Shown here piece after piece: positions 36,836 to 47,502 of a stretch of DNA of 64,000 nucleotides; within the stretch, counting starts at the first letter, position 1, and every line of letters begins with the position of its first letter. Origin of the DNA: Hirsutella rhossiliensis (lineage: Eukaryota > Ascomycota > Sordariomycetes > Hypocreales > Ophiocordycipitaceae); assembly GCF_020360975.1 (NCBI RefSeq), contig NW_025408683.1, positions 1 to 64,000 of the forward strand. Reading direction: 5' to 3'. Under the pieces are notes generated by a model. It made no database searches and was not told the DNA's origin. It saw only the letters and a program-made list of their open reading frames with translations. A program made the position numbers and the translations under genes.

Positions 36836-38231
36836 AATAGTAGCCTAGGCTAGGACTATAAAGTAGGTAAAGTAAAGTAAGTAGTTACGATAATATAAGT
36901 ATAATAATATAAGCGGAGATAAAAATAGTATTTATTTTAAGGCAAAGCCCTTAGACTACTTAGACTTACTCTTTATCTTTATTATCGTCCTTATCCTTAT
37001 CCTCGTTATCCTCCTTTACTTTATTAACGGCGGCGGCGCTCTCTAAGGCGCTTAGGCGGCCCTCTAGGCCTACGAGCTAGTTAGCGGTAGCGGCGGCTCT
37101 AGGGGCTCTAGGAGCAGGGGGGGCCTAGCTAGTAGTAGCGGCGGGGGCGGTAGCGGGCATAGCTAAGGGACCGCTAATAAGGTAATAGAGGTAGTATTCC
37201 TAATACTAAGAGAGTTAGTAGCAGAAGTAAAAGAGCTAGAAGAGAGGAACTTACTTAGAGACGAGGCCCTAGCGCTTAAGGGCGCGGAGATTATAGTAAG
37301 CGGCGGCGGCGGCGGTAAGGCGCTTCTTAGTAGCCCCCTATACCTACCCGTACGCGCTAGCCTTCTAAGCTAACGCCGTAGCGAGCAGGATAAGAGGCGC
37401 CGCCTTATAGGCGCGGCTAGCACGCGCGTACTAGTAATAACTACTGCTATAGCGGCGCCCGACTTAGTCGGCGTAGGGGAGCTCTTATAATGCGCACCGT
37501 ATATAAGGGGCTACGCGGGCGGCTCTAGCCTATACTTAGCGTTTATACTTTAAGAAGTTAGCGGAAAATAGCTACTACGCTCGCTAGGTAGCGGACTTAT
37601 AGGGGTAGTAGAGGCGGAGGTAGGGGTAGAGGGGCCGGGCGTTATAGCTAGCGGCGGGGATAGCGTCGTTATATAGAAGGGCGATATAAGGGCGGCTAGC
37701 GTAGTAAAGGTAGAAGCAGCGGTAGTAGGCGCGGTTATAGGGGCGCGGGTAAGAGTAGCGGTAGTAGTAGAGCTATTATTAGCTATACTTAGTACGGCGT
37801 CGATAAACGACTTTATACGCTCTAAGAAAAAGGAAGTAAAGGAGGGGGAGGTAGATATATCTATTATAGAAGTTAATATTATAGATTATAGCCTCCTACT
37901 CTATAGGGCGGAGAACTTACTAGTTAAAGTTATTATTATTAGGGCTATTATTACTACTATAGCTACTACTATAAGTATATATTAATAAAGCGGCCTATAT
38001 AGCTAGGAATAAACTAACCCCTTAAGTAAAGTAAAACTTACTTATTACTACTACTACTATAGTTAAAGAAAGAGGAGAAGGAAAGGATAGAGGAAGGGGG
38101 GGATACCGCTTTATATACCCTTAGGTAGAGGAGGCTGCTTAAGGCTAAGGGGACGGGCAACCTAAGGCTTACGTAGGTCTAGGGTAGCCGCCGGCTACTT
38201 AGGGGCGTATATAATAGGTCGTGCCCTTATT
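36836..38231. other. GC-richer 3' region of gypsy copy B with divergent relic frames
   Basis: Contains CGG/GTA-repetitive stretches (for example five tandem CGG units near 37,300) and little TG/CA. On the - strand an ATG at 37,160 opens a relic of about 65 codons reading through TAG as Gln (MPATAP..., Ala/Pro-rich, a short coiled stretch, an acidic KED repeat). On the + strand a short charged helix (EVKELEERNLLRDEAL) is readable near 37,205-37,255. Neither was recognised. Confidence 0.4.
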
Positions 38232-38972
38232 TAAACGGCTAGCCGGCCGATAAGTATAGAGCTTAGTTCCGGCTGCCTAGGCTAATAGGCGCGGGGATAA
38301 TAGGGCTAGTAGGGCCTATATAATTAACGGGAAAGGGTAGGGTAGAGCTAGCGGTATAGGCCTAATAGTATAGAAGCCGTTAATTAGGCAACGCCGCGCC
38401 GCGCTTAAGGGAGGGCATTATATAAGAGTCTTTAACTATTATAGGTTATAGGCTTAGGCTATAGCTTAAGCCGTATAGTTATATATAGAGGGCCGGATCC
38501 TATACGTATATATATAGGCTAGCCGCGTATAGGAGAGCTCTATATAGCTTATTAATATTATCCTATAAATAGCACCTACGCCTATGCCTCTACCTACTCC
38601 GTAATACTAGCTAGCTAATAAGTATAGAGCTAGGTTCTAGCTACTTAGGCTAATAGGCGTAGGGATAATAGGGCTAGTAGGGCTAGTACGATTAATAAGA
38701 AAGGGTAGGGTAGAGCTAGTAGTATTAGCCTAATAGTATAGAAGCTATTAATAGGGCAGCGCCGCGCTATAGTTAAGGGAGGGCATTATATAAGAGTCTT
38801 TAACTATTATAGGTTATAGGCTTAAGCTATAGCTTAAGCTATATAGTTATGTATAAAGGGCCGGATCCTATATATATATATAAGCTAGCCGCGTATAGAA
38901 GAGCTCTATATAGCTTATTAATATTATCCTATAAATAGTACCTATATATATACCTTTACTTACTTTATAATA
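38232..38972 (+). repeat. Tandem duplication of spacer plus gypsy LTR
   Basis: Two units, 38,232-38,606 and 38,607-38,972. Each has about 182 bp of spacer ending in the purine tract AAGGGAGGG followed by a 184-186 bp LTR that starts TATAAGAGTC (38,421 and 38,789). The period is 368 bp. The same LTR begins copy A at 17,267. The units differ mostly by C/T and G/A, so the duplication preceded at least part of the RIP. Confidence 0.85.
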
Positions 38973-41100
38973 ACTAGCTTTATTAAATATTATACTAAGG
39001 CATTCTAGCCTATTTATTAACCCCCTAACTTATAGGTAATAAGGTATATAAGAACTAACCTATACTATTAAAGCTATTAGTCTATACTTTAGCTATAGAT
39101 ATAATAATAGCGTTAGCTAATAAAAGTATATTAAAAGACCGCGAGTTATCTATATCCTAACTATTACGACTATCGCCCTTACCCTTAACTTAGTTATCTA
39201 TATTATTAGCCTTAGATTCTATATTAAATAAAATCGTTATTAGCTTATTTAAATATCGCTTATAAATAGCGGGTATATAGTTTAAGCTTACCTCTACCTT
39301 AAGGGATAAAGCTTATTATAAGGTTATAGAAGTAAATAAATACTACTACTACGTTAATAGCTATAGTAGCCTTAGCTATAGCTACTTTATCTACCTACCG
39401 CCCCTTAGGGGAGGAACCTAAAAAGCTTAGCTATTAAGAGTAATAGTAAAAGTTATTATTAAGGTAAGCGAATCTTTTATAAGAGTAAGTAACGCTATTC
39501 GCCTATAAATAGTTAAAGAACTTTACTAAGAAGTATTATTAAGAGTATAAGTACTAGATGCCTTAAATATATAAGCGAGCCGCGCTTACTACTCTAGCTA
39601 ACGCTCCCTTTACCTTAGCTTAAATATACTCCCTAGGCTCTAAGTGCTCTTAGGCTTTCGTATTATTCCGTCCGGCCGTTTATCTAAAATAACGTATAAG
39701 GCTAGACCTACGTAAGCTAGCCTCTTATTTCTCCCGTTTACTCTCTACTAATTATATAGCTATCGGACTATACTAAACACGGCTAGAAGGATACTATAGA
39801 ACCTCCTCGTAACCCTACTATAGACCGTCTTACGCTATTAGTAGCCCGTTATACTTAGTAGCTCTAAGTTAGCCTTAGGCTCTATATATTAGTCCTTAAT
39901 TAGTATTAGTATTCCTATCTTATTATTATATTCTACGGCCTAGATAAAAGGATAAGGCTCGGTACCTAGTTATAGGCGTCCTTAGAGCGCCTTTTCCTAG
40001 ATTACGTTTAGCATAGTAATATATACCGCGTCGTCTCTACGCGGCCCTCTATTAATAGCTAAAATTAATAAAAAGGGGCTTAGTTATGCCTTATATAGTA
40101 TATTAAAAAGAGTCCGGCTAAGGGAACGCCGGGCCGTGTCCTTTATATTAATAGACTATACGCTAGCCTTTCCTCCTCGTATTATACCGGTCTATAGCGC
40201 GAAAGGGTAATTTAGCTTATTAGGGATAGCGCCGGTTTAGCCGTGTTAGTTAATAGACCTGCCCCTTATATTACGTATTAGCGCTATTAGTAACCGCGTA
40301 TTTTCGTAACCAACTAAGGGGCTTATAGGCTTCCTTTACCTACTAAATAGGGGGCTAGCGTCTAAGGGGGCAGCTATAACGGTAAGAGATAAGATAATCT
40401 AAGGTTAGGTTAGGGATAGAAATATATAGCTAGACGGATAATAATACCTAGATATAATAGCTTTATTTAAGTTAAAGAAGGCATACTACGTAACGATAAA
40501 GATATATATATTTAGTAGTAGTAGTAGCAGCGGCGGCATTTCTAGAAGAAAGGGGCGTAGACGCGTCTAGCGGTAGAGGGCGAAGTAAAGAGGTCTATAT
40601 AGAGGTCGGCGGTAGACTAGCGGTATAGGCGAGATAAAGACGGCGTGCATAAGGAAGGCGGGCGGAGGCGGAGGACAGGGTGCGGCAGTAAGGGCCGAGC
40701 GTATTATAGAAGGAGAGAGAAGTTAAGAGTATATATCGACGAGCGAGGGTAGGTATTAAGATATTTATATTCCTACTATATCGAGCGTTATAACTAGGAT
40801 CACGGGGCAGGGGCGGGGTTAGGGCGGCGGGGGCGCGATACCCGATCAGGGAGGGGCTATTTCCCGAGGCGGAAGCAGCGCGTTAGAGATTACTAATATA
40901 ATATACTTATTATTGCTTAGATTACGCCCTATTATATCTGCTAATATAAACCCCTCGATAGGTTTATCCCTTAGGAATAACACCGGTCGTTATATATATA
41001 CTCGAGGTCTTTTACTAGTCGTATTATAAAGAGTAGAGACTAAGTATATAATCTAAATTAAAGAAATTTTTATAAATAAAGTAGTATAGTAATTTAGTAG
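38973..41100. other. RIP-mutated sequence, unidentified, with GC-rich microsatellite-like tracts
   Basis: CA/TG-poor to about 40,900. Reading the - strand around 39,600-40,000 through stops gives long frame-consistent stretches, suggesting a former protein-coding repeat, but I cannot name it. TAG/CGG trinucleotide runs occur near 40,510-40,540. Confidence 0.4.
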
Positions 41101-42360
41101 GTTTAGGTTTTAGTATACTTTGCGGACCTTAGCTAATATGCCACCGTATCTAGTAGAACTCGGCGATACCATCTGCCTAAATTAGGTTTTGGCCCTTTTT
41201 ACGGACCTTAGCTTATATGCCCCGGTAGTAAACCTCAGTACTTATGCACTGTGGAAAGCTATGGACCAGGCTTCTAGTCTTCTACCATGCATATAAACTC
41301 ACCAAACACGCCCGGGTCCATAGGGACGGCCAAGCCCATGTTTGCGCCTTCAATGGCTGCGGAAAGGTATTTAAGGCGGCTTCTCATCTAACTTTGCATA
41401 ACATAAGACAAGACACGTAGAGGAATTCTTTTGAAATATTTTTGGATAATTTCTTTTTGCGAGGAGGGCGACTGGTACTGGCTTTTACAACTTACATGAG
41501 CTCCGCGAAGCATGAAGCATGGCATCGCGACAAGCTGCCATTTCGCTGGGAGGAGCCTAATTGCGGTTGACCTTCAAAATCCTCAAGGCACTTGTACAGT
41601 ACTGTTGGGCAACAATCTTTAATTAGGTAAGGGATGCCTGTGTAAGCAGGGCCAAAGGAGCCTCACACACACATCAACTCAAGGACAACCCATCTCTACG
41701 TATTGAGGCCAAGGGAAATTGCAATTCCGTATCAGAACATCAAGACCATCAGGGTAGGGCTATTAGCAGCTATATCAGGGTCTGGAAGAGGTATCTATAC
41801 GTATAAATACCCCCTTGGGTCTCACGTAGCTAGAAGAGGGCATGCATCTGTCACATCAATTCTATTGCCCCCGATCACTTCCACATGCGCTCTCGAACAC
41901 CTGTTCGAGAAGTACAGACGTAAGAACGGGCAAGTTGGTCTGGCGGTTTAGCTCCGTCAGATACCCAAGCGGACCATTGGCGAATAGTATCGGCAAGTCA
42001 TTGGTGCACGCCGGAACAAGGCTTTAGAGGTGATCGTTGCCCATCTTTCAGCATTACCGCCGAATGGCAAAATCAAGTTTCGAACAAAGTACAAGCGTAT
42101 GGCTCGCAGCATATTGACTGGCTCGATGATGTACTTGGAACTGATATTAACCCTAAACTGTCTGTTGGCGACGCTCTCTTTCTTCAAAAGGGGATGCGCT
42201 GGCCGCCGCTCGTCCTTCTCACTCGCGGTAACGCCGCATCTTACCCTTTCACTCACAAGGGAGCGTGGCAAAAAGACAGCAGTAGTCTGCGCACTTGGCA
42301 ATGACATTTGGTTTTGACTGCATGCGCCGCTCGAGGCGGCTCCGGTCAAAACGACTTCAT
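41101..42360. other. Exit from the RIP block; zinc-finger-like scrap and an unexplained open frame
   Basis: Base composition returns to normal. Near 41,336-41,405 the + strand reads HVCAFNGCGKVFKAASHLTLHN, close to a C2H2 zinc finger but without the last His and followed by a stop. At about 42,050-42,300 one + frame reads smoothly (DWLDDVLGTDINPKLSVGD..., WPPLVLLTRGNAASYPFTHK) without a start or recognisable family. It may be the remains of a gene. Confidence 0.3.
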
Positions 42361-42361
42361 A

Positions 42362-43681
42362 TCCTCATCCAAGCAGTAGGCCATACTCGGGTGACTTTCT
42401 TGCGAGCCGTCTGCTTCTGCGTAACGCTGTACTTGTGTCTCCAAGCTTGTAGCAGTCAAGTTGTTTTCCCCGTTTGCCGTCCGCTTGGTTTCTCGAGATA
42501 GAAAAGACAAGGGTCGATGCATGTGTTGGTGGCGATGGAAGCCGGCGGCCCCAGGTGGCATTGCTCGTTTCGCCTCGTTTGCGGGCTCTGTCCCGTTGGG
42601 TATTTCTCCGGGTCTGGCGGTGTCTGCTCTGTAGCGGGACAGATGACGACGGACGCTGCCGGTGGGATTCTCTGTGACGCTTGTCGACGCCATGTGAGCA
42701 AGTTGGCGCTTCTACAGGCCCACTTCTGTTGGCGCTGTTGTCTTTTGTCGGCGCGGTTGGGTCCGGGCGCGGGCCCGGACGACGGAGAGCCTCGGGGCGC
42801 TGCGAGGCATCGGCCGCGGGCGGAGTGACGGCACTGCGACTCGTTTGGAGGCTGGACGCCGCCGACTTGATGCGCATATCGGGCGCAACCGACGCATCAG
42901 CATCATGATGTCTTCTCTCGCGCTTTCGTCCGGCTGACGAGGCAGGAAGAAGAGGACTCGGCGACCGATGAGGGAGACTGTGTGTGCTGGAGGTGGACGG
43001 GTGCATTCCCTGGCACGTAGGAAGCGCTGACGTCGGTTACCTTTGTGCAACAAGGATGAAGTGACTGTAGGATAGGCACGTACACGACGAAATCCAGGCC
43101 TCCATCTTTGTCCGGAAGTGAAGCGTGTATTGGTCAATCTTATCTTGCTTGACCTGCGCCGTTTCATCGATTACAACGGGTTTGGCGGGTTCACGTAGGG
43201 CGCGCTCAAGGGCGTGGTATTTCGAATCGAGGTGCTCGAACCGACGCCTCCAGAACGCCGGGCTCTCGAGCTCGGATGTTTGGTCGCCTCGGTAAAGGAC
43301 TTGCTGGCCATCGATGACAACGTCGGCCTCTCTGATGTACGTATAGCCCTGGGGGCCCATCCAGGTGAATGCCTTGAGGGTCGCGTAGATCCATTTTTTT
43401 AAATGCTGCACCTGGGCCGCTGGTTGCTTCTCGGGAGGCGGGGGGGAAGGTGAGCAAGAGGGAGAGTTGAGCGCGCGAAGATTGGCATCCGTCAGTTGCA
43501 TCATGGAGGCGACGCAACTTGTCATGGTCGAGCACGAGCTGCATTTGCTTGGAGACGGGCGACAGTGAAGATGAGGAGAGGGGGGGACAGCGGGAGAAAA
43601 TGACGCCAGAAGCCTCTCGCCCCCTGGGTAAGAGGGGCGGTGACTGTATGTACATCGAAGTGGTTGGGGCCCGGGTATCAA
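42362..43681 (-). CDS. Hypothetical protein, low-confidence two-exon model
   Basis: Two long - strand frames in tandem: 43,681-43,037 (Pro/Ser-rich start, then a well-behaved segment, HLKKWIYATLKAFTWMGPQGYTYIREADVVIDG, a WRRRFEHLDSKYHALERAL helix and an acidic-basic tail), then 43,006-42,365 (Arg/Ser/Pro-rich). A plausible intron with GTACGT donor near 43,083 could join them. The part at 43,080-43,420 looks like a true folded protein. The Arg-rich downstream part may be chance. No family recognised. Confidence 0.3.
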
Positions 43682-43844
43682 TATAAGTTAATATACGAGA
43701 TGAAGGGGCACAGCCAACCGCTGCATCATCTAGACGCCGCGTTGCTGCATCGATTGGACGAGACGGCCTCCTTCAACAGCCAGCCAGACTTGCCTGCGCC
43801 CACACCACCAACCGAGTCTACTTAAGCCCATCTCTCTCTCACAG

Positions 43845-44032
43845 GACTGGTACCGAGGTGCCCTTGAGCTGTACCTGTATCTCAAGGGCAAACCATTGAT
43901 GGGCGCCGTTCACTTCATCCATCACCTACTCTCCAAAGATCCAAGCCATAGGCCCACCGCAGGTGAGGCTCCGTGTCACCAGTTCCTAGAAGAGCGGGAA
44001 TTTGATGCCGATAATTATTCCTTTACCATTTG
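43845..44032 (+). pseudogene. C-terminal tail of a Ser/Thr protein kinase domain
   Basis: After a CTCTCACAG acceptor-like site the + frame reads a helix, then HHLLSKDPSHRPTAGEAPCHQF, the subdomain XI signature of protein kinases (LLSKDP-RPTA-EAL-H-F). The Arg of this motif is present. The frame ends at a stop at about 44,031. A frame change would carry it into the DNA-binding protein that follows. Nothing of the kinase ATP-binding lobe was found upstream, so the kinase is a remnant. Confidence 0.55.
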
Positions 44033-45154
44033 TGGATGCGAGCATTGAGTATTTCTCCGATACAGCTCAGTTGGACCAATCGCCTGACTGTCAGCAGGGA
44101 GCAACTTCCTGATACCGCCCGGTGGGATCAGTCACTTGTGTCCAACAAGCGGGCACGGGAACCCGTGTGTGCATCCTCGAATCAGAACGCCGCCCAGGAA
44201 AATCGGATCTTGACAGTTTCTGACCTTTTGCATTCAGCCGCCTGGGGCCCACCATCGTCCATGGAGAAGTCTGCGGCAGACACCTGCAATGATGAAGACT
44301 CCCCTCCAGGTCAAAGGCCAGCAAAGCGCCGCGAAAGTCTGGTTCGTTGCAGAGACGAAGATAAAACTTCTGCGCCGCCTGGAAATACAATGGACACCGC
44401 AATGCCTGAGTGCGGACATGAGCCGAGGAGTGACGAGCCCGACTCTGGCCAAGCAGACGTCGCTCACGCTGAGCATGACGGCAGGTGCTTTGACTTTGTC
44501 AGAGAACCTTGGTTCTTGGAGGGCTACATGGCCTTGTCCTGTGGATGTGACCGACTCTTCTTTACCACGCAGGACCGTGAGGTTAATGCCACCCTTCTCT
44601 TCAAGCTGAACGGGGTCCCGACGCAGCGCATGACCCAGTTTCTCTTTCAAAACCGAGACCTTGAAAGGCGCATCCTCAAGCGGAGCCGGCCAGAGGGCGG
44701 CACTTACGTCAAGCTCGATGTTGCTAGGCGACTATGCGACCACTTTGGGCTGTCTTGGAATCCAATTGACAGGATATTCGCCCACCGAGCAAGCCGACAC
44801 GACTCCAGCTACGCAACTACCGGCAAAGAATGCCCATGCAATCGATCATATGTCGAGGGCGTCGGCTCGAGGGAGGGCTACATGGCCTTGTCGTATCGGG
44901 GCCGCTTGGTCTTCTTCACGATTCAGGATCGCAAGGTCAACGCCACCCAGCTGTTCAAATTGGAAGGCCGCCCGCTTAACGTGATGCATCGCTATCTGAC
45001 TCGCCGTAAAATAAAGAAGCACGTTGTCAACGGCGGGGTCGAAAGCGGAACTTGTGTTGTGCTAGACGCTGCTAGAGAACTGTGCACGAAACTTGGGCTT
45101 ACCTGTGTTCCCGTCGACAAGGTTAAGGCATATCAGCCAAGGCAAGTAGGGTAG
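44030..45154 (+). CDS. Protein with two KilA-N/APSES-like DNA-binding domains
   Basis: An open frame of about 374 codons. The first 160 residues are a Ser/Lys/Glu-rich linker. Two similar modules follow, at about residues 163-235 and 280-355. Each begins EGYMALS, has a short hydrophobic strand, then (D/Q)DR(E/K)VNAT-LFKL-G and a helical pair, and ends in a GGTYVKLD or SGTCVVLD strand plus a helix. VNATQLFKL followed by a helix and a TWV/TCV-like strand is the pattern of KilA-N/APSES domains. Two copies in tandem suggests a DNA-binding regulator. The true start is uncertain: kinase-like sequence lies directly upstream in another frame, so this may be the 3' part of a kinase-KilA-N fusion that has been frameshifted. 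It could also be expressed on its own. Confidence 0.6.
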   Translation: MWMRALSISPIQLSWTNRLTVSREQLPDTARWDQSLVSNKRAREPVCASSNQNAAQENRILTVSDLLHSAAWGPPSSMEKSAADTCNDEDSPPGQRPAKRRESLVRCRDEDKTSAPPGNTMDTAMPECGHEPRSDEPDSGQADVAHAEHDGRCFDFVREPWFLEGYMALSCGCDRLFFTTQDREVNATLLFKLNGVPTQRMTQFLFQNRDLERRILKRSRPEGGTYVKLDVARRLCDHFGLSWNPIDRIFAHRASRHDSSYATTGKECPCNRSYVEGVGSREGYMALSYRGRLVFFTIQDRKVNATQLFKLEGRPLNVMHRYLTRRKIKKHVVNGGVESGTCVVLDAARELCTKLGLTCVPVDKVKAYQPRQVG

Positions 45155-47070
45155 GTTCTAGCAGCAGAGTGTTGCCTAAAGATAGTCTGCATTATACGGG
45201 TCTAAATCTTGGATGGCGGGCCGGACTTGGCTATTAGGGGACCCTTGGTGGCATTGGCCATTGCCTTCCGTATAGTAACGCCCTGCCAAACACCCTATGC
45301 CATATCTTTCTGCCGTAGATGGCTACTTGCCATTGATTCAACCGCGCCTTATTATAACTCTACCTTCTCGAGAAGCCATAACCTTATTATATCCATCGCA
45401 TCTTCACGACGCCTTTGTTATAACTTTCCAATCTTGACATGGCAATGCGTCGGGAGGTTGGCGTCAGCCATGTGAAACCGATGCCGATGCGGATTTGCCG
45501 CCGTTACACGCGTTGCGACAAGTTCATGTGCTGTCGAGATGATGCCCTAACGGACACCTTGCCGACCGAACTCCTCTAGATCGTCTACTTGCCGAGTTTG
45601 GGTCCGGTCTTGAAGGATACTGTTGGCCTCTTGAAAGTCTTATGGGCTCGTAGCAGTTGCCAGCGCGAGACCAACTGCAACCTTGAGCTTACCAATTTCA
45701 GACAAGAGCGCGAACCCTAGGTGGTTAAAATTGTGCGTGCTTACTTGTGGATGTTTGAGGGGCAAGCTTGACTGACATGCTTCGTTTTAGTTTAGAGAAC
45801 GCGATTCAGAGTGGTATTATACCTCGGAGCGGGAGTGTCTCAATGATGGACGCTTGAACACCACCACCGCCAATCGTCTCGTTACCGCGACCGGGCGCAA
45901 AGTGCTGCTCAACCCTGACCACAGACGCTCAAAGAGACATTGGGCAACTTTTGCTCTTTCTCCCAGGCGGCCCAGGAACTTGTTCGCTGTCCCACAGATG
46001 TGCCCATCAAAGCTTGCTTCGGCTGGACCGAGTTACAAGGTTGCGAAACCAACAAGCAGTCAAAGTTATGGCTCTGGGCGTCCCGAAGCACAGATTGAAA
46101 GATTGCCGCCCTTGCAGCCGGAATCTCGTGTCACAGAACCCAATGCCGATTACCCTTCGAATGGTGCCGAGCAGGAGGAGGGTGCTTTGTGAACTCGCCT
46201 GCTGCTGGGGTGAGAGCTTGACCGACTGCGCCAGGTCATCCAATCAACTGTCGTCTTTCGAGTTTACTGACATGTGGCCAGAGAAGGCATAAAAAAAGCT
46301 TCGCCCTGTGCACCACTCGAACACGGGCGCTCGCGGTTCAATTAAAAAAGAGATTGTGCCATCCGGTCGACAACAGGTGATCTCAAAGGTGACCACCTTC
46401 GGGCGCCCGTGTTTCAAGGACAACAACCGAGAACATTATAATGGTATATATACCTTTGGAGCCCCTTGCAAACGGTTGTGTGCCGAGTTCGTGAATGATG
46501 ACGGGTCGCACCCGGCCAGGGTTCTTTTAGCGACGGCGTCATGCTCCATCTGCATCAGGTCCAAACACGCAACGGGGCGAATAGATGATGAGTCATTTGG
46601 AGCTGCCTGTGGACTTCAGATGCCTTTAATATTGCCTCTTGAGAGTAATGGGTGCAATAGCTCTCAAAGCAAGTCAAGATTCGCCGAGACAATCGCAGGC
46701 GCGCTCTCGCAAACTCCATCGACAGAAATGATAGGATTATAATATGTATGGAAACGCCAAATCAATGGGATTCTTTCAGTCCATCTCCAGTTACTTTGCG
46801 GCAAAGAAATCGATGGTAAAGGTCTTGGGAGGAGCAAAGCAAAGTCACTTCTATCAAGAGCACATTACAATCGATCGTCGTTGAGCCCACGTCCACCAAT
46901 TTCGGTCTGCGTCGCCCTGTCATCCGATGCTGAATCTAGGCTCTCTCGCCAGCCAACTCGAACACGAAGCTACGGTCCTGTTGGCTCGAATAGACGATGC
47001 ACGTTACTCATCCCCAGTGTTAGGCCGTTGCCGCTCTGTTGGTCGTGCCTTGGTGTCATCTTTGGTCCCC
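45155..47070. other. Long gene-poor stretch
   Basis: No gene I can support. Around 45,550-45,720 a broken + frame reads LPTELL...LGPVLKDTVGLLKVLWARS, faintly like an F-box protein start. An open frame of 144 codons at 46,308-46,742 has no recognisable motif. Both are too weak to call. Confidence 0.35.
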
Positions 47071-47199
47071 GCGGGGGATAATCTGGGGAAGTTCTGGGGA
47101 AGTGGCACACATCGTCACAGGCATTTCCTAGTCGGCCCACATATGCTTTGGAATCACGACTCCCCAGGATTGACGGGGCAAAATGCGGGGAGGCTGGGG
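47071..47199 (+). promoter_or_regulatory. Cluster of CreA/Mig1-type carbon-catabolite sites upstream of the sugar transporter
   Basis: The filamentous-fungal CreA consensus SYGGRG occurs as GCGGGG (47,071; 47,185), CTGGGG (47,083; 47,094; 47,194) and, on the other strand, as CCCCAG (47,162). That is six sites in 130 bp, 300-430 bp before the ATG. Close pairs are the arrangement usually needed for repression. Function is inferred from the motif only. Confidence 0.5.
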
Positions 47200-47502
47200 A
47201 TCATGGATACTCCCAACAATGGACTCACCCGTCGGTCGGATTCACCAATAGCATCGATTGCTTCTCTCACCCGACCCAGAGTCGACCGTAGCATCAGCGT
47301 CATGTGACGGGAGCCCCAAACTAGCAAAACATTGTTTGTTTAACCGTCAACGGACCCGGTGTGGAGTTGTGACACGAGGCGGACCCGACGTCGGCGGAGC
47401 GGAGAACAGGGGTTGAAGATTGCCGAGATAAAGGACGCTCTCGCACGGGCTCGACAAAAGACAGTTGAGCACATACAATCTTGCATCGCCAGCCTACTCG
47501 CC

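Larger units (their letters stand above)
32618..38972 (+). mobile_element. Ty3/gypsy element copy B, RIP-mutated, 5'-truncated
   Basis: Begins inside gag at the copia-II junction (AAGCTCTATAAGCG..., matching copy A at about 17,772). It carries protease, RT, RNase H, integrase and a long GC-richer 3' region, and ends in two LTR copies. It is the same element as copy A: the RT segment beginning GTTCTATTATAACTATAGGG occurs in both (24,398 and 33,952). Confidence 0.85.
5760..41100. other. RIP-mutated heterochromatin-like block of nested repeats
   Basis: Apart from the chromovirus at 18,821-24,397 and milder tracts in LTRs, the block is nearly devoid of CA and TG. Many 60-base lines contain neither, while TA, CT, AG and CG stay common. 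That is the footprint of RIP acting at CpA on both strands. Gln (CAA/CAG) and Trp codons have become TAA/TAG stops throughout, so the old coding regions appear only as fragments with in-frame TAG/TAA. Edges are at about 5,760 and 40,900-41,100. Confidence 0.92.

Noticed and set aside
37295..37320. CGG trinucleotide run as a possible CRISPR or satellite
   Set aside because: Only about five units and no spacers; simple microsatellite in a GC-rich stretch.
42512..43006. Several overlapping Arg/Gly-rich frames on both strands
   Set aside because: GC-biased region gives long random frames on both strands; only the reverse-strand model with a plausible exon at 43,037-43,681 was kept, at low confidence.
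46269..46350. Possible tRNA-like TTCAA(T) arm near 46,335
   Set aside because: No acceptor stem pairing or anticodon arm could be built.
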